The notes below the pieces were generated by a model, which was not told the origin of the DNA, ran no database searches, and worked only from the letters and a program-made list of their open reading frames with translations. From Paludibacteraceae bacterium (lineage in GTDB: Bacteria > Bacteroidota > Bacteroidia > Bacteroidales > Paludibacteraceae), in the NCBI GenBank assembly GCA_017448345.1, contig JAFSLP010000108.1, positions 1 through 43,783 on the forward strand: DNA of 43,783 bases, read 5' to 3'. A program made the position numbers and the translations under genes. Positions 22,158-31,082 of this stretch are shown here, one piece after another; positions within the stretch are counted from its first letter, which is position 1; each line of letters starts with the position of its first letter.

Positions 22158-25100
22158 ATGAAGAAATTATTCTCTTTGATGACGGCAATGATTCTTTGCA
22201 TCGGCGCAATCCACGCTGCTGATACCAAGATTTATTGCAAGGTGGCACAGGCTTGGTGGAATGCCGACGGTGCCGCTGTCGCTGCTTATGCTTGGAGCGG
22301 CGAAGGAGAAACTGCTGTGACAAACGCCGAATGGCCTGGAGCACGTATGACTCCCGTCGAAGAAAAGGCAGATCTCTGGGAGATTAGCCTCGACCTCGAC
22401 AAGTACGAGAACGTCATTTTCGTACGAGTTAGCGGAGAAGGCGAACTCCAGAACTGGGGCGCTCAAACGGCTGACCTCAGACTGCCGAAGGACGACAAAG
22501 TGCTCTACACCATCACTTCCGAGACAGCTGCATGGGCTGGAGAAGGGAAAAAAGTGGAAGGCGCTTGGTCTAAACTCGACGAAGAAGGCGGCGAAGAGGA
22601 CCCGAAAGATCCGACCGTCGTTGTGAAGAGTTCGCTTGACGAGTGGGCTTCGGAATTTCCATTCATCCTCGCAGAAGACAAGAAATCTGCTTCGCTCTCA
22701 CTGCCGACCATTCCTATGGGAGACATTAACTTCAAACTCATCGTCAACGGTGAATGGCGTTCCAACGGACGCGAGTTCTCTCGTAAGAGACCGGGAGCTG
22801 CTGGAATTACCGGCAACTTGGAAGCAAACATGGTTCTCAAGGCTGACGCCGCAGGTAAGTACACGCTGACATGGACGTTTGCGAACGACTCGCTCGGTAT
22901 CGAATTCCCGGAGAAAGGGGAAGAAGATGCTCTTTCTGTTTCTGCAAAAGGCTCGTGGGACGAATGGGCTAACGAATTGCCGTTCGTGCTCTCCGAGGAC
23001 AAAGCTTCCGCTTCGCTCACTGCACCGCTGCACGCAGGTACGTATGACTTCAAACTCATCGTCAACGGTGAATGGCGTTCTAATGGTATGCAGTTCAGCC
23101 GTGACAAGGTCGGAGCTGCTAACATCAAAGACAACAACGAGGAGAACATGAAAGTCGTAGCCGATGTGGAAGGTAACTACACCGTTACTTGGACCTTCGC
23201 GAACGACTCGCTTGGTATCAAATTCCCGGACAAACCCGTTGACCCGGAAGCTGCCAAGTTCTATGTTACCGGTGACTCCGCTTTCGTAGTGGACGCTCTC
23301 GCCGGATTAGACAAGAAATGGGCACCCGATGCTATCAAAACTACCGACTACATCCTGACACTCACGCTCAAAGGCGGACAGGACTACAAGATGAAAGTTA
23401 CCCTCGACGGTACTTGGGCTACCGCGAAAGGTTACAGTGACCTCTCGAATCCTGCAAAAGGCCTGAGCACGGACGAAGACAACAACATCTGCTTCAAGCT
23501 CGAAGGAGAAGGTTCGCAGGACATAGTTATTGAATACGGAGAAGATGCCGTATTTAACGTAGCAGGTAAGTTCTATGTAGAGCCCGTTGATCCGGAAGCT
23601 CCTAAGTTCTACATCGCTGGTACGATGACCGACTGGGAGAAGAACAAAATCGCTGTCAACGAAGACCAGTATGTTTTGAAACTGGAAGCCGGTGACCATA
23701 AACTCAAAATCATTGTGGGTGAGAATTGGATCGGATACAAGAAACTGTCCGTTGTAACAAAAGGTCTGAGCACCGACGCGGATGACAACATCTGCTTCAC
23801 GCTCGCTGAAGCCGGCGAGGTAAAAGTGACCTATAACGGTGCAGACTTCATCGTGGATGGTAACTTCTACGTGAAACCCGATGATCCCGAAGCTGCTAAG
23901 TTCTATATCACCGGTTCGAAGGAACTCGTGGGCGAGGAGAAAGCTTGGAAAGCTGATGCTATCGCTGTTTCCGCGGACTCCTATACATTCGAGAAACTGC
24001 CTGTTGGCGACTACAAGCTCAAAATAACCCTCAAGGGTGCTTGGGAACCTGCTTCCGATGTACTGGGCTTCGATGCGTTGACCGAAGTGGCTGAAGGTCT
24101 TTCCAAAGACGAAGACGGCAATATCTGTTTCACGCTCGCTGAAGAAAGCGACGTAAAGGTTAGCTACTTCATGGCGGATGGAAAGCAGGTATTCAAACTC
24201 GAAGGCAAGTTCTACACAGAACCGGGTGTTGTTTCGTTCTATATTACCGGTGACTCCGCATTCGTTGTGGATGCTGGTCTCTCTGCTGACAAACAATGGG
24301 CGCCGAACGCTATCCCTGTTATCGACGACGACAACATGGTATTCAAACTCAAAGGCAACCAGGATTACCAAGTCAAGATTACCTTGGATGGTACATGGGA
24401 GACGGCAAAGAACTTCACTGACCTGACAGAGGTTTGGAAAGGTGTCAAAGACGTTGATGGCGAGAACCACAACATCGGCTTCAAACTCACAGAGGATGCA
24501 GACGTCATGATTAAGTACAACGATCATGACTTCAAACTCGAAAGTGCGAAGTTCTATGAAGAGTCGGTTGAGCCGGAAACGGCTAAGTTCTATATCACAG
24601 GTTCGAAGGTACTCGTGGGCGAGGAGAAAGCTTGGAAAGCTGATGCTATCTCTGTTTCCGCGGACTCCTATACATTCGAGAAGTTGCCTGCCGGTGACTA
24701 CAAACTCAAAGTTACCCTCAAGGGTGCTTGGGAACCTGTTTCCGATGTTCTGGGCTTCGATGCGTTGACCGAAGTGGCAGAAGGTCTTTCCAAAGACGAA
24801 GACGGCAATATCTGCTTCACGCTTGCAGAGGCATCTGATGTAACCGTTACTTACGGATTGGGTGGAGCCGGTTCAGTTGTCTTCAAACTCGAAGGAAACT
24901 TCTATGTGGAGCCTGTTGTGATAGACGCTAAGTTCTATATCACCGGCGACGCTGCTCTCGTGGGCGAGGAGAAAGCTTGGAAGCCAAACGCAATCGCTGT
25001 TTCCGAGGATTCTTATACCTTCAAAGCACTGGCAGTAGGCGAATACAAGATGAAGATTACCATCGATGGTACATGGGCTACCGCGAAGGGATATGATGAC

Positions 25101-26333
25101 CTCACGAATCCGGATGAGAATATTAAGAAGGACGGCGACGGCAACATCGTATTCTACCTCGCAGAGGCTGGAGACGTTACCGTTACTTATGCGGAAGGCG
25201 TTCTGACTTTGGATGGCAAGTTCGGTGAAATGGCTGTTGATCCGGATGTGAAGTTCTACATCGCTGGTTCGATGACCGATTGGGAGACGAACAAGATTGC
25301 TGTCAAAGACGATCGTTACTTGTTTAACCTGGAGGCTGGCGACTACAAACTCAAAGTAATTACCATCGCAGAAGAATGGAAAGGCTATGACGATTTGACT
25401 GAGAAGCCGGAAGGTGTAACTAAAGACGCGGACGGCAATATCTGCTTCACGCTCGCAGAGGCTGGTCAGGTAATCCTTATGTACACAAGCGACGTATTCA
25501 CTCTTTCCGGTAACTTCTACGTAAAACAGGAAGACGAACTCTCTGTTTCGGCGAAGGGCGCTTGGAACGAATGGGGTCTTGAACTGAACTTCGAAGTTTC
25601 CGAGGACAAGAAGTCTGCTGTACTGAACATTCCGCTCTTAAAGGGTGAGTATGAGTTCAAACTCATCGTGAATGGAGATTGGCGTTCCAACGGATACACC
25701 TTCCATCGTGAATTCGTAGGCGCAGCAGGTATTACCGAAAATGCAGAAGCGAACATGGTTCTCAATGCAGACGTCGATGGCGAATACACCATTACATGGA
25801 CGTTTGAGAACGACTCACTCGGAATCGTCTTCCCGGAGAAAGATGAGCCGATTACCGACAAAGTGATTCTGTATGTGGTTCTCCACATCGACTGGGAGAA
25901 AGTCTTTGCATATGCATGGAGCGAGGAAGGCGAGAAGAACGCTGAATGGCCGGGTATCGAACTGAAGAAGTTCATCGCCGGCGAGAAGCCTGTTCCGAGC
26001 CGTGTACGCGCTGCTTTGCAGGCTGAAGACGAAGTCGTTTACATGTATGAGTGCCCGAAGGAGCTTGCTAATGTAATCTTCAACAACGGTATCGTCGGAG
26101 AAGGTGCAGAGCAGACAAGCGACCTCACATGGGAAGAAGAGAAACCGGTATTTGTCATCGATTCCGAGAAGAACGATCAAGGCAAGTACGACGGTGAGTG
26201 GACAGCCGAGACGCCGACAGATCTCAATATCGTTACCGACGATACCAAGGCTGTCAAGGTGCTCTATAACGGTAACTTCTACATCCTCAGAGCCGGTAAG
26301 GTTTACAACTTCCAAGGTCAACTCGTTAAGTAA
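22158..26333 (+). CDS. Large secreted array of starch-binding-like modules
   Basis: A 1391-residue exported protein with a signal peptide (KKLFSLMTAMILCIGAIHAA) and no catalytic domain I can see. A CBM26-like module (about 22-120; aromatic AYAWSGEG and AEWPGARM) is followed by two E-set-like modules (about 150 and 258; KLIVNGEWRSNG). Seven modules start KFY(I/V)(T/A)G at about residues 365, 483, 580, 691, 808, 924 and 1031. A third E-set module (about 1128) and a second CBM26-like module (about 1233; AYAWSEEGEKNAEWPG) complete a near-symmetric array. Modules at 580 and 808 are almost identical in DNA, showing recent duplication. It ends with NGNFYILRAGKVYNFQG, like the preceding gene. Binding of starch or related glucans at the cell surface is inferred from the CBM26-like and SusE/SusF-like modules. 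Confidence 0.82.
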   Translation: MKKLFSLMTAMILCIGAIHAADTKIYCKVAQAWWNADGAAVAAYAWSGEGETAVTNAEWPGARMTPVEEKADLWEISLDLDKYENVIFVRVSGEGELQNWGAQTADLRLPKDDKVLYTITSETAAWAGEGKKVEGAWSKLDEEGGEEDPKDPTVVVKSSLDEWASEFPFILAEDKKSASLSLPTIPMGDINFKLIVNGEWRSNGREFSRKRPGAAGITGNLEANMVLKADAAGKYTLTWTFANDSLGIEFPEKGEEDALSVSAKGSWDEWANELPFVLSEDKASASLTAPLHAGTYDFKLIVNGEWRSNGMQFSRDKVGAANIKDNNEENMKVVADVEGNYTVTWTFANDSLGIKFPDKPVDPEAAKFYVTGDSAFVVDALAGLDKKWAPDAIKTTDYILTLTLKGGQDYKMKVTLDGTWATAKGYSDLSNPAKGLSTDEDNNICFKLEGEGSQDIVIEYGEDAVFNVAGKFYVEPVDPEAPKFYIAGTMTDWEKNKIAVNEDQYVLKLEAGDHKLKIIVGENWIGYKKLSVVTKGLSTDADDNICFTLAEAGEVKVTYNGADFIVDGNFYVKPDDPEAAKFYITGSKELVGEEKAWKADAIAVSADSYTFEKLPVGDYKLKITLKGAWEPASDVLGFDALTEVAEGLSKDEDGNICFTLAEESDVKVSYFMADGKQVFKLEGKFYTEPGVVSFYITGDSAFVVDAGLSADKQWAPNAIPVIDDDNMVFKLKGNQDYQVKITLDGTWETAKNFTDLTEVWKGVKDVDGENHNIGFKLTEDADVMIKYNDHDFKLESAKFYEESVEPETAKFYITGSKVLVGEEKAWKADAISVSADSYTFEKLPAGDYKLKVTLKGAWEPVSDVLGFDALTEVAEGLSKDEDGNICFTLAEASDVTVTYGLGGAGSVVFKLEGNFYVEPVVIDAKFYITGDAALVGEEKAWKPNAIAVSEDSYTFKALAVGEYKMKITIDGTWATAKGYDDLTNPDENIKKDGDGNIVFYLAEAGDVTVTYAEGVLTLDGKFGEMAVDPDVKFYIAGSMTDWETNKIAVKDDRYLFNLEAGDYKLKVITIAEEWKGYDDLTEKPEGVTKDADGNICFTLAEAGQVILMYTSDVFTLSGNFYVKQEDELSVSAKGAWNEWGLELNFEVSEDKKSAVLNIPLLKGEYEFKLIVNGDWRSNGYTFHREFVGAAGITENAEANMVLNADVDGEYTITWTFENDSLGIVFPEKDEPITDKVILYVVLHIDWEKVFAYAWSEEGEKNAEWPGIELKKFIAGEKPVPSRVRAALQAEDEVVYMYECPKELANVIFNNGIVGEGAEQTSDLTWEEEKPVFVIDSEKNDQGKYDGEWTAETPTDLNIVTDDTKAVKVLYNGNFYILRAGKVYNFQGQLVK

Positions 26334-26369
26334 CGAAGGGTTTTAGGTAAACCAACCCAAACGCAAATG

Positions 26370-26398
26370 AAAGAGACGCTCCACGTGAGCGTCTCTTT
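26370..26398 (+). terminator. Rho-independent terminator
   Basis: A perfect 12-bp stem (AAAGAGACGCTC / GAGCGTCTCTTT) with loop CACGT is followed by TTATT. It ends the transcript of the 1391-residue protein and may also serve the convergent phosphatase gene. Confidence 0.9.
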
Positions 26399-26442
26399 TA
26401 TTGTTAGAACGTTGCTTGTCGTTTGAACGTTTCCCTGTTTTA

Positions 26443-27873
26443 TTACTCATCGTAAACGGCTTTTAGGATGAGCGGTGCAATCTCCGTATTGTCATGCCAC
26501 CCGCTGAAACGCTCCGCTCCGGCTCCGATAGCAAAGATAGGAACAGCGTGTGCTGAATGTGCGCGTGTGGTCCAGCCGATATGTGCTTTCTTGTTCAGCA
26601 GCGCGATACCCTCGTCGCCTAACTTGTTGATGGTTTTGTACATCGTCTTAGTGTCTTTGGTCTTGTGTTTGCAGGCGGCTTTGTATAGTCCTTTCAGCGT
26701 TTTCTCCTCGTCTGCGCTTATCTCCACGCTCTCCCAGAAACCCAACTGACGGCGGTAAATCTCCTTCACATCCTCCCATGACGGTTTCTTGTTTTTCTTG
26801 AACAACTGCGAGAACTGGTCACTCAGCACCCATGCCGAACATTTCTGGTGCTGCAACTGCTCCAGATGCTAGGTATAGTCACTGTTCCCTAATGCCAGAC
26901 CGCCTGTTTCATGGTCTGCGGTCACTACAATCAGCGTCTCCTCCGGATGTGCGAGATAGAAAGCGTAGGCGATCCTCATCGCTTCGTCCATGTCCCATGT
27001 CTCTCCGAAAGCTGTTGCTGCATCATCGGCGTGGCACGCATAGTCAATCATTCCGCCCTCTACCATCATAAAGAACCGTTCGTATCGGCTCTCAAGGAAC
27101 GGAATAGCTGTGCCTACTATCTGCGCCAGTGTCAGGTCGCCCTCCTTGCGGTCGATGGCGTAGGGCAGGTTGTCGCCGTGTTTGGCGCCTTGGTCATCAT
27201 CCTTTTGCACAAGAATCAGTCTTTCGACATTTTTCGGAGTGCTCGTAAGCACCTTTTGACTTTCGACTATCGTCTGCGCCTCTTCGTATCCGTGCGCTAT
27301 CGTATATCCGGCTTTCTCTGCCATGCGGTACAGGTTCTCCGGCTTGTCGTCATGCTTGCCCTGAGGATGATGGAACCCTGCGCCGCCGAAGAAATCGAAA
27401 CCGCTGCTGCATAGCTGTTTGCCTATTTTGTAATACTCGTTGCGTTTCTGCACGTGCGCATAGAATGCCGCAGGTGTGGCATGGTCAATGGCAACTGTCG
27501 TCATGATACCAATGCCCCAACCCTGTTCTTTCAGCTCCTCCGCGATAGTCGTCAGGCGGTTGCCGTTCTCGTCCAGTCCCAAGGTGCCGTTGGTCGTCTT
27601 GCTGCCGGTGGCGAGACATGTGCCGGCAGCAGCGGAATCGGTGATACCGTTGCTCTTGGAGAAGGTGGAAGCATGTCCTGAATAAGGAAAAGTCGTCATC
27701 AGCGTTTGCACCCGTCCTAACGGTGAGCCTTGCACCGCTGACCGGTACATCTCGGACCCTAACACTTGGTTCGTTCCCATTCCGTCGCCGATGAAATAGA
27801 AGATGTATTTCACCTCGGCGTAACTGAAAAAAGTGACCACTAACAAGGTGGTCAGGAGAAAAAATCGTTTCAT
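26443..27873 (-). pseudogene. Alkaline phosphatase interrupted by an in-frame TAG
   Basis: Read through, this frame gives 476 residues, the usual size of a periplasmic alkaline phosphatase (phosphomonoester hydrolysis). Signal peptide FFLLTTLLVVTFFSYAE, metal motif FIGDGMG, nucleophile Ser in TDSAAAGTCLATG, DHATPAAFYAH, VEGGMIDYACHADDA and TADHETGG are all in the first 334 residues. A TAG at 26869-26871 falls after GNSDYT, and the same frame continues with HLEQLQHQ and reaches RAHSAHAVPIFAIG, which carries the last metal-binding His. The truncated product would lack that ligand. TAG is used as a normal stop by pgpH here, so recoding is unlikely. It is one substitution away from an intact gene: recent mutation, sequencing error or strain polymorphism. 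Confidence 0.88.
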
Positions 27874-27874
27874 A

Positions 27875-28714
27875 TTACTTGTCTTTGGTCTTTTGTCTTT
27901 GAGCGGCTTGCTGCGGTCTTTCTGCTTTTGTCTTTTGCCTCTGGCGTTTGCGTTTGCGTGCCTCTCGCCGTTTCTGAGCCTGCTTTGCCTCCCTCTCTTC
28001 GAGTGTCAGATGCGGCGGAGGTTCTATTCCCTGTTCGCGCAGACGTTGGTCTTGTATCTCCTGCTGGTGCTCAATCATCCGCTCTTTGTCCTCGCGCTTG
28101 AGGGCTGCCACCTCTTCGTTGGCGAGGGGCTCGTGTGCCAGCAGGTCCTCATAAATCAGCAGAGTCGCCCATGCGTCTGTCGATGCGTAGCGTGCCTGTT
28201 CGGGCGTCAGATGGCTGTTCTCCCAGTTCGTCAGCTGCTGCGCTTTGGATATCTTCCTGCCGAAACAGATGGCGAAAATCTTCTGCAGACCGAGGTCCAG
28301 AATGCCGTATCGTGCCACTAAGGCCTGCACGTCCACGCAGTTGGCAGGGGTGAAATCACGTCTCCGCCTCAGACCGTTAATGTCGTCTTTGAATGCCAGA
28401 CCAACCTTGCATATACTCCCGTCCGCAAACAGGTCTGCCAGTTCTTGAGGCATGCCTATATGGGTCAGGCGGAATAGATAACAGCGCTCATGGCTCGCTA
28501 TCTGTACAAGTGCGGTCGGGTAGTGTATCCCGCGCTGGAAACTGGGGCGGGCTTCGGTATCTACGCCTAACACGCGTTGCGTCCGCAGGTACGCCATAGC
28601 CTCTGGCACTTGTTCCTCGCGGTCCACAACGATTACCTCGCCCTCAAAAGCTGCTACCGGCATCCATTGCAGCAACTCTTTACTGATTTTATGTATATAA
28701 TGGTTCTCTTTCAC
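27875..28714 (-). CDS. 3'-5' exonuclease (RNase D-like)
   Basis: A 279-residue DEDD-family nuclease. VLGVDTEARPSF carries the first Asp-x-Glu, KVGLAFKDDINGL the second Asp, and QARYASTDAWATLLIYE the Tyr-x3-Asp, so all four catalytic acids are present. The last 75 residues are highly charged (REDKERMIEHQQEIQDQRL and then Lys/Arg/Gln-rich), probably a nucleic-acid-binding or disordered tail. The stop codon lies one base from the phosphatase start, and the DUF5063 gene is directly upstream; DUF5063 and this exonuclease are neighbours in many Bacteroidales. It may mature structured RNAs, but the substrate is unknown. Confidence 0.9.
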   Translation of the reverse strand: MKENHYIHKISKELLQWMPVAAFEGEVIVVDREEQVPEAMAYLRTQRVLGVDTEARPSFQRGIHYPTALVQIASHERCYLFRLTHIGMPQELADLFADGSICKVGLAFKDDINGLRRRRDFTPANCVDVQALVARYGILDLGLQKIFAICFGRKISKAQQLTNWENSHLTPEQARYASTDAWATLLIYEDLLAHEPLANEEVAALKREDKERMIEHQQEIQDQRLREQGIEPPPHLTLEEREAKQAQKRREARKRKRQRQKTKAERPQQAAQRQKTKDK

Positions 28715-28742
28715 TAACTCTCAATTCTCAACTCTCAATTCG
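28715..28742. repeat. CTCTCAA/TTCTCAA heptamer array
   Basis: Three to four 7-base units fill the junction between the DUF5063 gene and the exonuclease gene. Confidence 0.7.
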
Positions 28743-29227
28743 TGCAATGCTCTCATCACTGCCAGCAGCTTCCGTCCCCAATGGGCGTCAAACGCCTCAT
28801 GGCATACCACCACGGCGTCATGCATAATCGGTTCCTGTCCTGTCTGAAAAGCCGCCGCCATGTCTTTGAGTTCCTGATAAATATCTGCTATCCCTTCCGA
28901 GATATATGCCGTCTGTACTTCATCGGTGTAGATGCCTTGGTCAACGAATACATCCAGATAGGCATCGTCCTGTCCCAGCAACTCTCGCATACCTATCAGC
29001 GCGTAGTTATAGTCCTCTTCCGTCACAAACCGTTGCGGCTCTTCCTCCATCATCAGCTCCTGCACCTCTAACAGCCGGGTTCGCAGATAGAGAACCGGCA
29101 GAATACGCAGTATCTGCTCACGCCACTCGTCTTTCTCATGCTCCTGACAATGCTCCACCAACAGGCAGGTCTGCGCTGCAGCCGTCACGAAAGAAATGGT
29201 TGAATCCGCGTAAATAAAGTTTTTCAT
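28721..29227 (-). CDS. DUF5063-like protein
   Basis: A 168-residue, mostly helical, acidic protein starting MKNFIYADSTISFVTAAAQT. It resembles the DUF5063 proteins that precede the 3'-5' exonuclease in Bacteroidales; no function is known to me. The start at 29227 is chosen because an in-frame ATG nine codons upstream (29252-29254) overlaps the -7 box and would lie upstream of the transcript start. The last codons come from the CTCTCAA repeat at 28715-28742. It shares a divergent promoter region with the coiled-coil protein gene. Confidence 0.75.
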   Translation of the reverse strand: MKNFIYADSTISFVTAAAQTCLLVEHCQEHEKDEWREQILRILPVLYLRTRLLEVQELMMEEEPQRFVTEEDYNYALIGMRELLGQDDAYLDVFVDQGIYTDEVQTAYISEGIADIYQELKDMAAAFQTGQEPIMHDAVVVCHEAFDAHWGRKLLAVMRALHELRVEN

Positions 29228-29251
29228 ATCTATATAACTGAAAAAATCATG

Positions 29252-29283
29252 CAAAGATAAAAAAAAATTTTGATATTTGCAAA
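29252..29283 (-). promoter_or_regulatory. Promoter of the DUF5063-exonuclease-phosphatase operon
   Basis: On the minus strand TTTG (29280-29283), a 20-base spacer and TATCTTTG (29252-29259). It overlaps the divergent promoter at 29268-29299. Confidence 0.8.
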
Positions 29284-29299
29284 TTTTTGCGTACCTTTG
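29268..29299 (+). promoter_or_regulatory. Promoter of the coiled-coil protein-upp operon
   Basis: TTTTG (29268-29272), a 19-base spacer and TACCTTTG (29292-29299) on the plus strand, interleaved with the divergent promoter. Confidence 0.8.
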
Positions 29300-29363
29300 C
29301 AGAAAATTCCGGCAAAGGAATATAGTTTTTAATCTAAATACAACAATTTAAACGGTTTAAATC

Positions 29364-30005
29364 ATGAGAAAAATTATCTTGTTTGCCTTTATGGCAATGA
29401 CTATGGGTGCTATGGCACAACATGTCACTCCGCTTTCTATCACGCTGGAAGACGTCAAGTTTGACTCCATCCGTATTCAGCATGCGTCTGAGCCGGACAT
29501 GCTCCGCGCAAGGCTCAAAACGGTTGCCCAGCAGTTTGACAAGAACGCTGAGGAAATCAAGGCTGCCCGGACGGAACTGAAAGTGGAGCAGGCGCACGCG
29601 AAAGAGATGAAGAAATCGCTTGCTGATGCGGCTAAGATGGCTGCCGCTCTCAAGAAACTCTACGGAAAAGAGGAGAGCGAACTCAAAGGCATGCAGAAAT
29701 CTATCGAGAAACAGCACAAGACCCTGAGCAAACAGCAGTCGCTCAACCAAGAGACACGCGACAGTTATACCCGGCTCCTTGAGCAGCAGCAGAAAGAGTT
29801 GGACTACTCTCTCCGCGAGGTGGCTGACCGTCTGCGCGCTATCGCCGACCTTGAGTCCTCTATCCAAGCCAGCCAGAACAACCTCCTTTCCTATGATCAG
29901 GAGGTGGCTAAGAAAGATGCGGACTTGAAGGCACTGGAGGCACAGCACAAAGCAATGGTGGAGAGACTGAAAACTGAGCAAAAATCCGCTAAATCAATGC
30001 AATAA
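29364..30005 (+). CDS. Secreted coiled-coil protein
   Basis: A 213-residue protein with a signal peptide (RKIILFAFMAMTMGAMA, cut before QHVTP). From about residue 45 to the end it is a long helical region rich in Lys, Glu, Gln, Ala and Leu with heptad spacing, interrupted once near residue 125, so it probably forms an extended periplasmic coiled coil. The stop codon overlaps the upp start (TAATG). I do not recognise a family. A structural or envelope-associated role is possible, and the link with upp may be only positional. Confidence 0.75.
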   Translation: MRKIILFAFMAMTMGAMAQHVTPLSITLEDVKFDSIRIQHASEPDMLRARLKTVAQQFDKNAEEIKAARTELKVEQAHAKEMKKSLADAAKMAAALKKLYGKEESELKGMQKSIEKQHKTLSKQQSLNQETRDSYTRLLEQQQKELDYSLREVADRLRAIADLESSIQASQNNLLSYDQEVAKKDADLKALEAQHKAMVERLKTEQKSAKSMQ

Positions 30006-30676
30006 TGAGAGTTGTCAACTTATCAGAACAGAACAGCGTTCTCAACCAGTTCTTGCGCGAGATAAGGGACGTGAATATCCAGAAGGATAGTATGCGTTTC
30101 CGCCGCAACATCGAGCGCATCGGTGAGTTCATGGCGATGGAGGTGAGTAAGACGCTGACCTATCAGCCCACCGAAGTACAGACCCCCTTGGCTACGGCTA
30201 CAGTCAATACCATCAGTGATCGGTTGGTCTTGGCTACTATCCTGCGCGCAGGTATGCCCCTCCATCAAGGTTTCCTGAATATCTTTGACCATGCGGAGAA
30301 CGGCTTCCTGAGTGCCTACCGCCGCCTGAATGACAAAGGTGAACTGGAGATTGTGGCGGAGTATATGGCTGCGCCTGATATAAACGGAAAGACCCTGATT
30401 GTGGTTGACCCGATGCTGGCTACCGGCATGTCGATGGAGGTGGGCTATCTCGCTCTGCTGAGGCACGGCAAACCGGCATATACGCACCTCTGTTGCGCTA
30501 TCGCTACGCCGCAGTCCATTGACTATATGCGCAAGGCGCTGGATGACCGTCAGGATGTCACGCTTTGGTGTGCGGCTGTGGACCCGGTTCTGAATGATAA
30601 GAAATATATAGTTCCCGGTCTGGGCGATGCCGGTGACCTCTGTTACGGAACTAAAATACATCTCTCCGATCGCTAA
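30005..30676 (+). CDS. upp: Uracil phosphoribosyltransferase
   Basis: A 223-residue cytoplasmic enzyme that converts uracil and PRPP to UMP in pyrimidine salvage. The N-terminus (VVNLSEQNSVLNQFLREIRD) is typical; VLATILRAGMPLHQGF and the PRPP loop VVDPMLATGMSM are present, and the C-terminal YIVPGLGDAGDLCYGT is the uracil-binding signature. The length is normal. It is translationally coupled to the upstream coiled-coil gene through a one-base overlap, with the VanZ-like gene 13 bases downstream. Confidence 0.96.
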   Translation: MRVVNLSEQNSVLNQFLREIRDVNIQKDSMRFRRNIERIGEFMAMEVSKTLTYQPTEVQTPLATATVNTISDRLVLATILRAGMPLHQGFLNIFDHAENGFLSAYRRLNDKGELEIVAEYMAAPDINGKTLIVVDPMLATGMSMEVGYLALLRHGKPAYTHLCCAIATPQSIDYMRKALDDRQDVTLWCAAVDPVLNDKKYIVPGLGDAGDLCYGTKIHLSDR

Positions 30677-30689
30677 CAGCAAATCCTAT

Positions 30690-31049
30690 ATGGCGTTTTT
30701 ACCTGCCGTCCTTGTGGCGGCAGGTATTGCTATACTCTCCCTCTGGGAGAACCCGCAGATGCCGGATGCCGTGACGGTCAATGACAAACTGGCGCACACG
30801 CTGATGTATGCCGTTCTCGCGCTTGCGCTTATGGGAGCGTTCGTCTCCATCCGCCGCACGACGCTTGCCGTATATGTCTCCGTCTGGTTGTTCGCCACGG
30901 GCTATGGCGCACTCATCGAGGTGCTCCAGCGTTTCTGTACGCTCTCCCGTTCCTGCGAGGTGGCGGACCTCTGCGCGGACTCCCTCGGGGCTCTCATTGG
31001 CATACTCTGTGTATTCATCTTCACCATCCTCCGAAAGAATAATTCGTAA
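30690..31049 (+). CDS. VanZ-like membrane protein
   Basis: A 119-residue protein with about four membrane helices. Segments NDKLAHTLMYAVLALAL and GYGALIEVLQRFC...RSCEVADLCADSLGALIG match the VanZ-like family, whose general role is poorly defined. The ATG at 30690 is chosen because an earlier in-frame start would overlap upp. The first codons contain a GC-rich hairpin (ACCTGCCG / CGGCAGGT at 30700-30724). The final codons run into a GTAATTC repeat. Confidence 0.8.
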   Translation: MAFLPAVLVAAGIAILSLWENPQMPDAVTVNDKLAHTLMYAVLALALMGAFVSIRRTTLAVYVSVWLFATGYGALIEVLQRFCTLSRSCEVADLCADSLGALIGILCVFIFTILRKNNS

Positions 31050-31082
31050 TTCGTAATTCGTAATTCGTAATTTTTAATTTTG
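31042..31082. repeat. GTAATTC heptamer array overlapping the dprA start
   Basis: Four tandem GTAATTC units and a GTAATTTTTAATTTT tail end in the TTG start codon of dprA. Confidence 0.85.

Noticed and set aside
26443-27873. TAG recoding as a sense codon
   Set aside because: pgpH uses TAG as its stop at the expected end, and only one gene in the window has an internal TAG.
29228-29254. Start of the DUF5063 gene at 29254
   Set aside because: The ATG overlaps the predicted -7 box, so it would lie upstream of the transcript start.
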